Shown here in pieces: positions 11,192 through 20,306 of a stretch of 20,306 nt of DNA. The stretch lies in the IMG/VR virus record IMGVR_UViG_3300020401_000127, positions 1 to 20,306 of that record; one strand, given 5' to 3'. Made by a program: the position numbers and the translations under genes. The notes beneath the pieces are model-generated. The model made no database searches. It was given only the letters and a program-made list of their open reading frames with translations, and was not told the origin of the DNA. Source of the DNA: a virus. Each line of letters opens with the position of its first letter. Position 1 is the first letter of the stretch.

Positions 11192-13732
11192 CTAAAACAA
11201 TACTAATTTAGGCGTATAGAAACTATGACCATCGTCTTCAGGAATAGCGTAAGAACCACCATATCCCCACATAAAGAGTTGACCATCTTCTAGCAATGCA
11301 GCCCAACCACCTTCACTTGATTGTCCGTGTTGAGAAATCTGTATTACTTTGCCTGGTAATCCATAAACTTCGTAGAACACTTGGTAGTTATTACCTGTTT
11401 GTCCTACACCGACTTGACCGTTTCCATTATAACCACAAACCCAAACCTTACCTTCTGAAGTTAGTACCGCAGAAGTTTGATATTGTGTTCCGCCCGCAAA
11501 CATAGCTTGAGTGACGGTAAATGGATAACTAGCTGCTGATAGTGTTTGGTTAGCATAAGTTCCGTCGTTTTGTAGTAAACGGAATTTCATTTCTGTATAT
11601 GTGTTTAATGCAGTTGTGTTACCTTGACCTAATTGTCCATAGCCATTGTAACCCGCAGCCCAAACGCTTCCATCAGTTTTAATAATCATTGTTGAATTAT
11701 AGTTATCAGTACAATGTGTAACTGCTACTTTAGATACATCACTCATAACATTTGTTGGGTTATAGTAATTACCCGCAGTACCACCACGACCAAAGTAACC
11801 ATTGTTATCATAACCCCAATTCCAAAGATTGTTGGCAGTATCAATAACAAAGACACCTTTGTGACTTACCGCAGCAATTCTATCAATTACATTACCACCA
11901 TTAGTCGGGCCAACCACAGGAACAATAGTCGGTGTTGTGTGGTTAGTCGTGTTATTTTCTCCGTGTTGGTAGTAACCTGTATATCCAACAGAATATACAT
12001 CTCCGTTTTCTGTAAGAACTATTAGTGTTGGATTAGACGCACTACTAATTTCAATTTGTTTAGCTTTGTAAGCAGAAACACCACCTACACCAAATGTAGG
12101 ATATTGTTTAAACTGATATTGAGCCGAAGTATTACCTTGACCCATAACGCCGTGGCCATTGTAACCTGATCCGTAAACGAATCCATCTTCGTCTCGAACA
12201 ACAATTGCGCCGTTGTTTCCGTCAGTTGCGTGTGGTGTTGCTAGTTCAACAATTTTCTTTCTTGACGAAGGTACTGATGTACTACCAATACCACCTGTAT
12301 AGTTAGTTCTTGTAGAAATATTTACAGGTACACCTCTTCGTCCTTCAAAAGTTCCACCCCCAGTGTTGTTTTGAATACCCATTTCGCCGTAGTTATTATT
12401 ACCCCAAGTCCAAAGATGGTTGTTTTTATCAATACAAGCACCATAAGAGTTGTAGTTTTGCATAAAGTTTCCTTCAACTTGTGTGTCGATACCTGGAAAC
12501 TCTTGCGGAAATGCTACAGGAATAGGTTGTGATCTGTTATTTGTAGTATATCCGATACCACCTTTGTAATTTCCGTTGTTACCCCACCATCTTAGTGAGC
12601 CATCTTGCATAAGAACCATTTGTGATCGGTAACTTCCCGCCATATCAACTTTTAATTTAGCAACTTTTGTACCTGATCGTACACTTTCTTGTTCCCAAAC
12701 AGGCATAAGTGTAGATTCGTCAATTTTTAAGACTTGATTTTCTGCACCAACAGGTAATGTTTGTAGTTGTGTGCCATCATAGTACAATAAATCACCTTCA
12801 ACACTTCCTGTCGAGTCTACACCCGTAGCAAATGTTGCCCAATTGGAAGAATTAACGGTCACCGACACCGATGCTTTTGCAGTTGGTAGCGAACCGCCCA
12901 TTCCAGAATGGAAATGACAATAATAGTAGAGATTTGGGGCATCTACAGGTACTTGAATTTGTACATACCTTGTAGTTGCGTTGGTGTAAGCGCTAGAAGT
13001 GTAAGCAGCTAGACCATCACCAAGAGAATTGACCGTTAGTACAATATCAGTTGTACCTGTACCAACAATGCTTGATGCAGCAATAGTAATTGTGTCGTTG
13101 ACGGCGTAACCTGTACCACTATCTTTTTTAACAATAGTCGCGTTACCACTTCCATCAATTTGTACATCGCAAATAAAACCCGTTCCTGAACCACTTGAAG
13201 TAGTAGCAACATTAGAGTTAATGTTTGCGGTTCTTCCCGCATCATATCCACCTGAAGTTAGAGTAAATGCTCCAACAACATTCTTATCTTGTGCCGCAGC
13301 ACCATCTAGGTAATAACTTACGCCTGACGAATAGTTAGTTCCCGCACTAGGAGAGGTAGTGTGAGTTCCATCTGAAGTCGCGCTAAATAGGAGAGGATGA
13401 TTAGCGTTAGACGAATCGTTTTGGTAGAACTTGTAAGTGTTACCTTCAATTAATTTAAGATATTTTTGTTTTACATAAGTACCAGAGCCATCAGTTACAT
13501 CGATGTAAAAATAATTAGAGCCACCATCAGATTGTACTTTTGCGTAGTATTCTTCAGTAGCCGTACCTAAGTTTGTAGAGACCGTTGCGGGTACTACATT
13601 ATTTGTACCATCTTGTGTACAAATATAAGTCGTACCATTAAAGGCCGCTATATCTTGTTCGTTGTAAGTTGCCGTGTTGGAATAATTTCCTCTCCACGAA
13701 AACTTAACCTTTCCTAATGAAATTGTCGTCAT
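11192..13732 (-). CDS. RCC1-repeat tail/receptor-binding protein with cupredoxin-like domain
   Basis: 846 residues in four parts. Residues 1-55 form a small aromatic tail module (KFSWRGNYSNTATYNEQDIAAFNGTTYICTQ). About 70-295 is a cupredoxin-like domain with NHPLLF (H112) and YYYCHFHSGMGG (C272, H275, M278), interrupted at about 152-238 by an inserted beta module (GSGTGFICDVQIDGSGNATIV...GTGYAVNDTITI). A linker (GDLLYYDGTQLQTLPVGAENQVLKI) leads to RCC1-type blades from about 360 to the end, each with 'DGSLRWWGNN', 'NNHLWTWGNNNYGEMG' or 'GDVYSVGYTGYYQHG' signatures. RCC1 propellers bind proteins or glycans, so receptor binding at the tail is the likely role. It ends KLVLF, like its neighbour. 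The start follows AAGGAGAG. Confidence 0.82.
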   Translation of the reverse strand: MTTISLGKVKFSWRGNYSNTATYNEQDIAAFNGTTYICTQDGTNNVVPATVSTNLGTATEEYYAKVQSDGGSNYFYIDVTDGSGTYVKQKYLKLIEGNTYKFYQNDSSNANHPLLFSATSDGTHTTSPSAGTNYSSGVSYYLDGAAAQDKNVVGAFTLTSGGYDAGRTANINSNVATTSSGSGTGFICDVQIDGSGNATIVKKDSGTGYAVNDTITIAASSIVGTGTTDIVLTVNSLGDGLAAYTSSAYTNATTRYVQIQVPVDAPNLYYYCHFHSGMGGSLPTAKASVSVTVNSSNWATFATGVDSTGSVEGDLLYYDGTQLQTLPVGAENQVLKIDESTLMPVWEQESVRSGTKVAKLKVDMAGSYRSQMVLMQDGSLRWWGNNGNYKGGIGYTTNNRSQPIPVAFPQEFPGIDTQVEGNFMQNYNSYGACIDKNNHLWTWGNNNYGEMGIQNNTGGGTFEGRRGVPVNISTRTNYTGGIGSTSVPSSRKKIVELATPHATDGNNGAIVVRDEDGFVYGSGYNGHGVMGQGNTSAQYQFKQYPTFGVGGVSAYKAKQIEISSASNPTLIVLTENGDVYSVGYTGYYQHGENNTTNHTTPTIVPVVGPTNGGNVIDRIAAVSHKGVFVIDTANNLWNWGYDNNGYFGRGGTAGNYYNPTNVMSDVSKVAVTHCTDNYNSTMIIKTDGSVWAAGYNGYGQLGQGNTTALNTYTEMKFRLLQNDGTYANQTLSAASYPFTVTQAMFAGGTQYQTSAVLTSEGKVWVCGYNGNGQVGVGQTGNNYQVFYEVYGLPGKVIQISQHGQSSEGGWAALLEDGQLFMWGYGGSYAIPEDDGHSFYTPKLVLF

Positions 13733-13747
13733 TATATTCTCTCCTTG

Positions 13748-15619
13748 TTAAAATATTACCTTTTTAGGTGTACTGATGTTGATGTCATCATCGTTAGCAT
13801 TTAATTGGCGACTACCCCAACCGACCGTGTACACATCTCCGTTTTCACCGAGCAAACACCAATTGCTTGCGCCAGTTGCGTCGCTTATATATCCCGCAAC
13901 TTCGTAATCAATAATTTTATCGTTTACTTGTGCTGAAGGAATTCCGTCTGATTGAAAGTTATATGGATGTATGTTACCGCTAGTTCCTGTGCCGTCTCCA
14001 CCTTGGTTGTTATAACCCCAAGAGAAGAAGTAACCATCCGTTGTTAAACTTGCAAACACCCTTCCGTATCGTCCGTGGTGTGAATAAAATTTTGATTTAT
14101 CGTAAACATTGGTACCAGGATGAATGTGTTTATATGTTTGATCTTTTCCATCTTCAGTTCTAAATCTTATTCTATTCCATCCACCGCCTGTGCCTGTGCC
14201 TGTTGAATTATATTTGGAGTTTCCATTATATGCTCCGCCGACACTATATCCGACTTGCCATATAGAACCATTACCCATTAATGCTGCATAAGATTCATAA
14301 CCGCCCGCATTACCATAGGCGTCTATAACACCCCCAACATTAACGCCTGATGCGTTACCGCCGTAGGCAGAAGCACCCCCGAAGATCGTTTGTCCGTCGT
14401 TAGATGTTAGTTGTGAAGCTCCGCCGATTATTGGTGGAGTCCAACCAGGGTGTGAACTATACGCTGAAACTTGTCCTGTACTATTACCTAATCCCCACAG
14501 ACGACCATTAGCGTCACCTACGACAATAGTTTCATAATATTGAGTACCATTCGCCCAATGTCCGTCAGATCCCGCACTTCTCATAAAAGTAAAACTAGGG
14601 TTAGATACGCCTGTATATTCTACGAAACCTTCATATAAATTTGATGAATGTAAATTTCTACTTTGATAACCACAAATATATAATTTTCCGTTAGTATCTA
14701 TTAGTGTTGTTGTAGCGTAGTTACCTGAGTTTAAAAATATTGCTTTATTTCTAATTGGTGGCATTGCCGTACCATTAGCAAGTGTTGTAACTTTAGTTGG
14801 TTTTCGTTGTGGACTAGTTGTACCCCCATAGCCACATTGACCATCTGAGTTAAATCCCCACGAATAAACACCACCTTCGTCGTCTTGCGCCCACATACAA
14901 GTGTGACCTTGACCAACATTGTAATCTCTATCGGTAATAAACCACACGATTTTCTTACCTTCCATATCAGTACCTTCACTAATATTTACAAATCGGTATT
15001 GCGCTTGGTTTGAGCCATTTCCGTGATTAGGTTTCCAAGACCAACCACCCCACTCACTATTACTACCACACGCCCAAAGTTGATGATCTTGATCAAGACA
15101 AAATATATTGTTTTCCATTTGAAACGCATCAATGATCATTCGATCGCCTGGTAACGCAACACGAGTTGGATTCATAGATGAAATATCACCCATATTACCT
15201 GTACCCGCTTTACTATTTCTTAGGTCTCCCCAAACTCTAAGAGATCCGTCTGTCATAATTGCGCCGTGTACATATCCGTGTTGATAAGACGAACTTGTTT
15301 TCTTTTTACGCATTAATTTAACGGCTCTAGTTCCTGGTCTTTCACCTGGAAATCTAAACTCGACCGTTCCGTTTTGTGAATGTAAATAAGTATTCTTTGC
15401 GCCTGTTGCTCCGCCTGTTAAAGAGGTAGTTACTAATTGTCCTTTTGTAGTTGCGTGTTGTTGACCTTTAGCAAACTCAATCCACGCACCATTATAATAG
15501 TAGTAAACTTCTCCATCTTTTCGTACAACATCATAGTTTATATAAGTAGAACTAGCGTTGAAGATACCTTTCCATCGATAGCCAAGTTTTGTATAATCTA
15601 TAAATTGTGTACTAGTCAT
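13748..15619 (-). CDS. RCC1-repeat tail/receptor-binding protein, shorter paralogue
   Basis: 623 residues. The N-terminal module (YRWKGIFNASSTYINYDVVRKDGEVYYYYNGAWIEF, about 13-48) is like that of the next gene, followed by a linker and RCC1 blades from about 100 to the C-terminus (GAIMTDGSLRVWGD, HQLWACGSNSEWG, GGVYSWGFNSDGQCGYGG, GSIWQVGYSVGG, GYFFSWGYNNQGGDG, GDVYTVGWGS). It lacks the cupredoxin-like domain. It ends TPKKVIF where the other ends TPKLVLF. The two genes are tandem paralogues directly after the tail-fibre adaptor, which suggests two alternative or stacked receptor-binding tips. The start has AAGGAGAAAATA before the ATG. Confidence 0.82.
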   Translation of the reverse strand: MTSTQFIDYTKLGYRWKGIFNASSTYINYDVVRKDGEVYYYYNGAWIEFAKGQQHATTKGQLVTTSLTGGATGAKNTYLHSQNGTVEFRFPGERPGTRAVKLMRKKKTSSSYQHGYVHGAIMTDGSLRVWGDLRNSKAGTGNMGDISSMNPTRVALPGDRMIIDAFQMENNIFCLDQDHQLWACGSNSEWGGWSWKPNHGNGSNQAQYRFVNISEGTDMEGKKIVWFITDRDYNVGQGHTCMWAQDDEGGVYSWGFNSDGQCGYGGTTSPQRKPTKVTTLANGTAMPPIRNKAIFLNSGNYATTTLIDTNGKLYICGYQSRNLHSSNLYEGFVEYTGVSNPSFTFMRSAGSDGHWANGTQYYETIVVGDANGRLWGLGNSTGQVSAYSSHPGWTPPIIGGASQLTSNDGQTIFGGASAYGGNASGVNVGGVIDAYGNAGGYESYAALMGNGSIWQVGYSVGGAYNGNSKYNSTGTGTGGGWNRIRFRTEDGKDQTYKHIHPGTNVYDKSKFYSHHGRYGRVFASLTTDGYFFSWGYNNQGGDGTGTSGNIHPYNFQSDGIPSAQVNDKIIDYEVAGYISDATGASNWCLLGENGDVYTVGWGSRQLNANDDDINISTPKKVIF

Positions 15620-15629
15620 TATTTTCTCC

Positions 15630-16550
15630 TTATAGCGTTATCTGTAAATCGTTATTATTAATAGAAATTGTTATATTTTCAGACAACAACCAATTATCAA
15701 AATCTTTTACTGCTACATTTGCAGTTCTTGTGGATGTTAAATCTAAACTACCACCATTAATTTTAAGTCCATAGAATACAGGAGCTGCAACAGAGGATAC
15801 TAAGTTATATGCAGTACCCGCCGTGTTTACCTGTAAGAATTTATTACCTTGTCCTGATAAAGTGCTTGGTATGTTTGCAGCATTAAGTGCAGCTATAGAT
15901 GATGCTAAAGCGCTTTCAGCATCTGTCTTAGCAGTTTCAGCGTCGGTCTTTGCACTATTTGCATCGTTTCTATAACCTAAAGCATCTTGTCTATAACCTA
16001 AAGCTAATGCGGCGTCGGCTGATGCGGCCTGTTCTGCATTTTGTGCTTGACCCGCAGCCGTTTGTGCGGCCGTAACTGCGCCACCTGTAATCGCCGCAAC
16101 AGATTGTTTATTAACCGCGTCGGTATTATTTACTGCATCAGCAACATTAACAATTCTTGAATTTAGTGCATCCCAATTGTTTGAGTTATCTCTAGCAAGT
16201 GCCACTTCTTTAATATCGTTCGCTTCTTGTGCTAGAAAGAAACCTTGTAGTGAATCTTGGTCTAAGATTTCTTCTGATAAAACTGAGCCTGTTTGATAAT
16301 CAACAAGTCTAGCTGAAGGTGATGTTTCACGAGTAATAACAATTTTATCACCAATGACTATATTATGTGTTGCACCTTGTAGTCTTATATTAGATGCATC
16401 AATAAAATCATAAGCCGTAGTGTCTACACCATTTACGGCAACCTTAATATGACTCTTAGCAATGTAAGGAAAAGTAATTGGGTAGTCTAAATTACCAGTG
16501 CCATATTGGTTATTTGAACTAGGTTCATATACTTCTCTTGCAAAAGCCAT
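15630..16550 (-). CDS. Tail fibre protein, T7 gp17 N-terminal type
   Basis: 306 residues. The N-terminal 150 match the T7 tail-fibre domain that attaches fibres to the tail tube: REVYEPSSNNQYGTGNLDYPITFPYIAKSHIKVAVNGV, then IRLQGATHNIVIGDKIVITRETSPSARLVDYQTGSVLSEEILDQDSLQGFFLAQEAND. An alanine-rich coiled coil (about 150-220, repeats such as DALGYRNDANSAKTDAETAKTDAESA) would trimerise. A short beta-rich tip (240-306) ends NDLQITL. It is much shorter than T7 gp17 (553 aa) and lacks a large receptor-binding tip, so the RCC1 proteins that follow may supply that part. The start shares a base with the upstream stop (TAATG) after AGGAG. Confidence 0.9.
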   Translation of the reverse strand: MAFAREVYEPSSNNQYGTGNLDYPITFPYIAKSHIKVAVNGVDTTAYDFIDASNIRLQGATHNIVIGDKIVITRETSPSARLVDYQTGSVLSEEILDQDSLQGFFLAQEANDIKEVALARDNSNNWDALNSRIVNVADAVNNTDAVNKQSVAAITGGAVTAAQTAAGQAQNAEQAASADAALALGYRQDALGYRNDANSAKTDAETAKTDAESALASSIAALNAANIPSTLSGQGNKFLQVNTAGTAYNLVSSVAAPVFYGLKINGGSLDLTSTRTANVAVKDFDNWLLSENITISINNNDLQITL

Positions 16551-19500
16551 TATTTATCTCCTATTGTAACATCATATATTTGTTTATAAATTTTAAATGG
16601 TAACAACTTATTACCTATTTGTTGAATTCGATCTGTATCGCCGTCTCGTATTGCGCCTGACAAATCTAATCCGTCTTCGACAAGACCCGCAGTTGGGCCA
16701 AGTAGTAAACTCCATCTGTTTTTCTCTGCGGAATATCTTGAAGGTTGTTCAAACACTCCAACAAATTTACCCGCTTCAGCAAGCGGAACAGACAACATCA
16801 TTAAGAAACCCGCACGATCCATAACATCGTAACCCCATTGTGTAAGGTCTCGATCTTTTATTTCACCTTGGTATCTTAAATCAGAAAGCATTACGATACC
16901 TGTACCTAATGCTCCCGCTAATGTTAATGAACCAAACGCTTCCATATCTCCGTATCGTGCCATACGCTGAAACGCGGGTATCATATATTTTGTCATTGAA
17001 ATAAATCCATATGTCCAAAACTGAAGGATGGATTTCCAAATACCATTAGACATAAAGTAAGGTAAGTCACCTTTACCAGGCGTCATAATTGAACGCGTCG
17101 CTACATTTTCAAAAGCAGTACGCATATCGTGATATGCTCGGATACCTTCTGCGCCTTCGTCTAACCAACGACCCATTTCTAATTCCCACGGAGCGCCAGG
17201 TTCTGATTTTGTAGGCGGATGTTTTTTAATTAATTTAAGTATTCTAGCAATTTGTTCTTTACCCAAACCAAGACTTGCAGCCTTTGCCACATCTCTAGCA
17301 AACTTACTATTAGGTTGGGCAGAAGCCTTTTCTATAAGCTTTGGATATTTTCGTAAAAATTCAACAAAGTTGTGTTGCATTTCCAACATTACCAAAGACT
17401 TCATTCTAGTGTTCCACCACCCCATAAAGCTAAGTGTGTTTGTTGCTCGACTAAGACCATCAAGAACTTTGTCTGTATTAGATGTTAGATAATGTTTGAT
17501 CGTTCCTGGCGCTCCAACTCCTGTCATTTCTCTAGTAGTTTCAGCGCCCGCCATTTTCATAGTACGGCTATTTGATAATATTCGTTCAGATGCAATAGCA
17601 AGTCTAATGACCTCTTGGTTATTTAGACCGCTAAGTGCTTTTCTTAATTGTGAACTTTTTTTACTAAATAGATTCATATAACTAAATGAACCCCAACCTG
17701 AAGTAAAAACCACATTGGCTAGGTCAGCTAGTGAAGGTAAAAGAAATCCTGAACCATAACGAATGTAATTTAATGATCGAGCCGCCTGACCCGCCCAAGC
17801 TAGTCCGTATAGTCCATTTGTGTTCGCATTTCCTAAAAGTCCTAAATGTCGTCTAAATCCTAGTTCAACATCTAATTTTGCATTATTAAGTTCTTTTTCT
17901 AATTTTCTAATAAAGCTTTTTGATTTACCCGCTTTTTCTGCTGCATTAATTAATCGTGTATAATCGTCAGTAATTTCATTAATAAGCTTATCTAGTATTT
18001 TTTGCTCACTACCAAGCGCTTCACCATTAGCGTTAAACACTTTTCTTAGTGCAATACGCGCAGATAAATCTTCAAAAGATTTCATCATTACTCCGTAAAG
18101 GTCGTCTCTAAGAAAACCTAACTCTTCAGCTTCTCTTCGCATAGCGTTGCTTAATTTAAACTGACGCATTTTAGTACGACCTGATTGTGCAATCTCGCCG
18201 TCTAAACCACCAACTCGCATATTACCTCTAGTCGGACTTGATAATGCAAGATACAAATCATCAATGTATTCTTGTATAGAAGGTTTACTGCTAGTCTTTT
18301 TAAGAATTCTTTTAGCTTTTTTAATACCTCGTTTAGCTTTTCTAGCTTCAGTACCAAATTCTTTTTTAGCCGCATTAAGTATTTTTCTTTTTGCTCTTGC
18401 GTCTAATTTAGCTTTATTTGCTATTTTTATTTCTTCTATAACAGGCGCAAGTTTCTTACTATGTCTTGTAATATGTTTTTGCAAAAAGTTTGCTTCTTTG
18501 ATAAGCTGATTAATTGTGCCTTCTAAACGACCTGTACGAGTGTTGTGAACTTTTTTATTCTTTAGTTTCTCAACAGATTCATTTAACGCGTCTTCACCCG
18601 CTTTTGCGTAATTGTTATCTGCTTTAGTTAAATTTTCTCTAGCAAAGTTTAAATCATCTAAATCTTTAATTTCACCTTTACTAAGATTAGCAAGTCTAGC
18701 TTCAGCATTCTTTTCAGCTAATTTTAAAAGTTCTTCTGCTTCAGCAACTTCAGTTATTCTTTCCTTTTGTAGTTGTTTAGTTCTACCGCCAACATCGTGA
18801 TATGCGTTGTCTCTTATAGAATCTTCTTCTAGTTTCTTTTTAAGTTTTAATTTTAACTCTTGTATTTGTAGTTTCTTTTTTCGTAGTTCAGCAATCCTAA
18901 GTTCTTGATCTCTAATTCTAGCCTCAACTACTTTTTGTGCTTCAGCGACGGTCGCATCTTTTATTTCAGTATCTGTTTTACGAAGTTCTCTTGCTGCAAG
19001 AACCGCTTTTTGTCTTGACGATTTTTCGTGTGCAATTGCTAAGTCTAAGTCTACTTCGGCTCTAGCAACAGCGTTGTTCTTTAATTCTCCTGACCAATCT
19101 TCAAATATTTCTTGTTTGATAGACATACCTTCATTAGTTTTATAAGTAGTTCCGTCTGTCGTAGTAACATCCTTAACGCCTAAATCATCGAATTGTTTTT
19201 TAGTCATACCATAAGTATCAGCCAACCAATCATCAGGAATATCATCAAGCAACAATCTATAGAAAAAATCTTTAGCCTCTCTTGGACTCATTGCTAAAGC
19301 TTCAGATACCCAAAGTTGTGCTTTACCATATTGACGACCCATAGCCTCACTAGGTCTAATCATACCTGTTTCAATCATCAGGTCTTCCATAATTTTATTA
19401 GCGTCGTGTATTAAATCAGCTTGCTCTCTGACGGTTTTTACAATTAATTCTGCACCCTCATCTCCAAATCTTTCTTTTAGATTTTTAATTTCGTCAGGGG

Positions 19501-20306
19501 AAATATCATCGTACAACGCTTTGTTTGTTAGATCAGTAAACTCAAACTCATCTAAATTACCTGTTTTATTGGTGGTTGTTTTGTTAATTTTACTTGGGCC
19601 TTTTAAAACATTCTTACCAAAGTCCATAACATTTTGTTGTATATCTTCTACAACTAAACCAATTTCTTTTTGTGTCTTACCCGCCATTTCAGCAAGTTTA
19701 ATTCTTAAATCTACAAACCTTTGTATAGCGTCAGGGAACACACCCTCATCAAATATTTTTCTAATGTTATTAGCTTCGCTTTCTACATTTCTTACATAAA
19801 TACCCGCTTCATTAGCTTTAGTTAAAATACCACCTGTATCAAACAACATTTCTCCAATTCTAGCAGCTCGGTCACTTACGCTAGTTAATAGTCGATATAT
19901 TGGAGATCCTACAATTCTTGTTTTAGCAATTTTATCTAGACCTTTCATTCCTACTTTACCAATAGTAGAAACAACGCCTTTCGCGCCTGTTTTAAATCCT
20001 GTAGCTATTGTTCCTGAATATTGTTTTACGGCCGCAGCTCCCGCCGATGTTGGAATTCCTGATGCTTGCCAAGTGTCGTCTACTGCTTCGTAAGTTCGTT
20101 TGCCCGCTTTAATAATAGGTTTAAAAACTACACTATTTGCTAGACCTCGACCCATATCACCAATTGCAAGGTAAACAGGATTGTCGGCTCTAAATGGATT
20201 GTTTGGATGACTATGGTGTAAAATACTACCTTTAAAACTTGCCGATGAAAACGCCCCGATACCACCACCAAGAACAATAACACCGCCTAAGTTAAACATA
20301 GACTCT
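16550..20306 (-). CDS. Large internal virion protein (T7 gp16-like), 5' end outside window
   Basis: At least 1249 residues from the first visible ATG (20299). The frame stays open to the window edge and that ATG has no Shine-Dalgarno, so the real start is probably upstream. The N-terminal part has a glycine-rich hydrophobic stretch (GGVIVLGGGIGAFSSASF). About 420-680 is very rich in lysine, glutamate and alanine and forms long coiled coils (EAQKVVEARIRDQELRIAELRKKK...). The C-terminal third has membrane-prone segments (FGSLTLAGALGTGIVMLSDL; AGFLMMLSVPLAEAGKF) and ends LLPFKIYKQIYDVTIGDK. Size, composition and place just before the tail-fibre gene match the T7 internal core/ejectosome protein D (gp16, 1318 aa), which enters the host envelope during DNA ejection. 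No transglycosylase motif is visible. Confidence 0.78.
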   Translation of the reverse strand, partial: ESMFNLGGVIVLGGGIGAFSSASFKGSILHHSHPNNPFRADNPVYLAIGDMGRGLANSVVFKPIIKAGKRTYEAVDDTWQASGIPTSAGAAAVKQYSGTIATGFKTGAKGVVSTIGKVGMKGLDKIAKTRIVGSPIYRLLTSVSDRAARIGEMLFDTGGILTKANEAGIYVRNVESEANNIRKIFDEGVFPDAIQRFVDLRIKLAEMAGKTQKEIGLVVEDIQQNVMDFGKNVLKGPSKINKTTTNKTGNLDEFEFTDLTNKALYDDISPDEIKNLKERFGDEGAELIVKTVREQADLIHDANKIMEDLMIETGMIRPSEAMGRQYGKAQLWVSEALAMSPREAKDFFYRLLLDDIPDDWLADTYGMTKKQFDDLGVKDVTTTDGTTYKTNEGMSIKQEIFEDWSGELKNNAVARAEVDLDLAIAHEKSSRQKAVLAARELRKTDTEIKDATVAEAQKVVEARIRDQELRIAELRKKKLQIQELKLKLKKKLEEDSIRDNAYHDVGGRTKQLQKERITEVAEAEELLKLAEKNAEARLANLSKGEIKDLDDLNFARENLTKADNNYAKAGEDALNESVEKLKNKKVHNTRTGRLEGTINQLIKEANFLQKHITRHSKKLAPVIEEIKIANKAKLDARAKRKILNAAKKEFGTEARKAKRGIKKAKRILKKTSSKPSIQEYIDDLYLALSSPTRGNMRVGGLDGEIAQSGRTKMRQFKLSNAMRREAEELGFLRDDLYGVMMKSFEDLSARIALRKVFNANGEALGSEQKILDKLINEITDDYTRLINAAEKAGKSKSFIRKLEKELNNAKLDVELGFRRHLGLLGNANTNGLYGLAWAGQAARSLNYIRYGSGFLLPSLADLANVVFTSGWGSFSYMNLFSKKSSQLRKALSGLNNQEVIRLAIASERILSNSRTMKMAGAETTREMTGVGAPGTIKHYLTSNTDKVLDGLSRATNTLSFMGWWNTRMKSLVMLEMQHNFVEFLRKYPKLIEKASAQPNSKFARDVAKAASLGLGKEQIARILKLIKKHPPTKSEPGAPWELEMGRWLDEGAEGIRAYHDMRTAFENVATRSIMTPGKGDLPYFMSNGIWKSILQFWTYGFISMTKYMIPAFQRMARYGDMEAFGSLTLAGALGTGIVMLSDLRYQGEIKDRDLTQWGYDVMDRAGFLMMLSVPLAEAGKFVGVFEQPSRYSAEKNRWSLLLGPTAGLVEDGLDLSGAIRDGDTDRIQQIGNKLLPFKIYKQIYDVTIGDK

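Noticed and set aside
11714-12025. 103-residue plus-strand frame opposite the RCC1 repeats
   Set aside because: It is antisense to a clear repeat protein, and its Thr/Ile-rich composition is the complement of Gly/Asn codons.
13036-13251. 71-residue minus-strand frame inside the 846-residue RCC1 protein
   Set aside because: It is leucine- and glutamine-rich because it reads the repetitive Thr/Gly/Ser coding sequence in another frame; no independent start signal.
1-20306. CRISPR arrays, insertion sequences and tRNA genes
   Set aside because: I saw no regularly spaced direct repeats, no transposase-like frame and no tRNA cloverleaf on either strand.

Overview
The window is a stretch of a T7-like podovirus genome. 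It is AT-rich, and every gene I can support lies on the minus strand, so it is best read from 20306 down to 1. The evidence is a T7 gp19-type large terminase, a gp17-type tail-fibre N-terminus, a gp16-like internal virion protein, a GTA-type holin and the N-terminus of a single-subunit (T7-type) RNA polymerase. A tyrosine integrase sits just upstream of the polymerase. That is the layout of integrating marine podophages, such as those of SAR11 and other alphaproteobacteria. The host is inferred from gene content, not proven.

Late region, 20306 to 5880. In transcription order it holds an internal virion protein (5' end outside the window), the tail-fibre adaptor, two tandem RCC1-repeat tail proteins, four small membrane proteins including a holin, three very basic mini-proteins, a probable small terminase, an unknown protein, the large terminase, a conserved small protein, an M15-type endolysin and two small basic proteins. 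Genes overlap or nearly touch and most have clear Shine-Dalgarno sequences.

Junction, 5636 to 5879. This is the longest gap (244 nt). It holds a sigma70-like promoter firing leftward and several inverted repeats. Late genes end here and early genes begin, so the window crosses the unit-genome junction of a T7-like map. The sequence therefore looks like a circular or concatemeric form, not a prophage with host flanks.

Early region, 5635 to 1. It holds a GP88-like protein, two unknown proteins, a C5 cytosine methyltransferase, four small proteins (two of them under 60 aa), the integrase, a small membrane protein and the RNA polymerase N-terminus.

The most striking find is three hammerhead self-cleaving ribozymes on the coding strand of this early operon, at about 4844-4789, 4281-4222 and 2556-2500. 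One is type I (stem I open) and two are circularly permuted type II (stem II open). All three match the catalytic core base for base, with G10.1:C11.1, A15.1:U16.1, C17 and C1.1:G2.1. Each lies on a gene boundary, and the upstream stop codon is next to or inside the ribozyme. They would cut one early transcript into separate mRNAs. T7 does the same job with host RNase III; here the RNA may do it itself.
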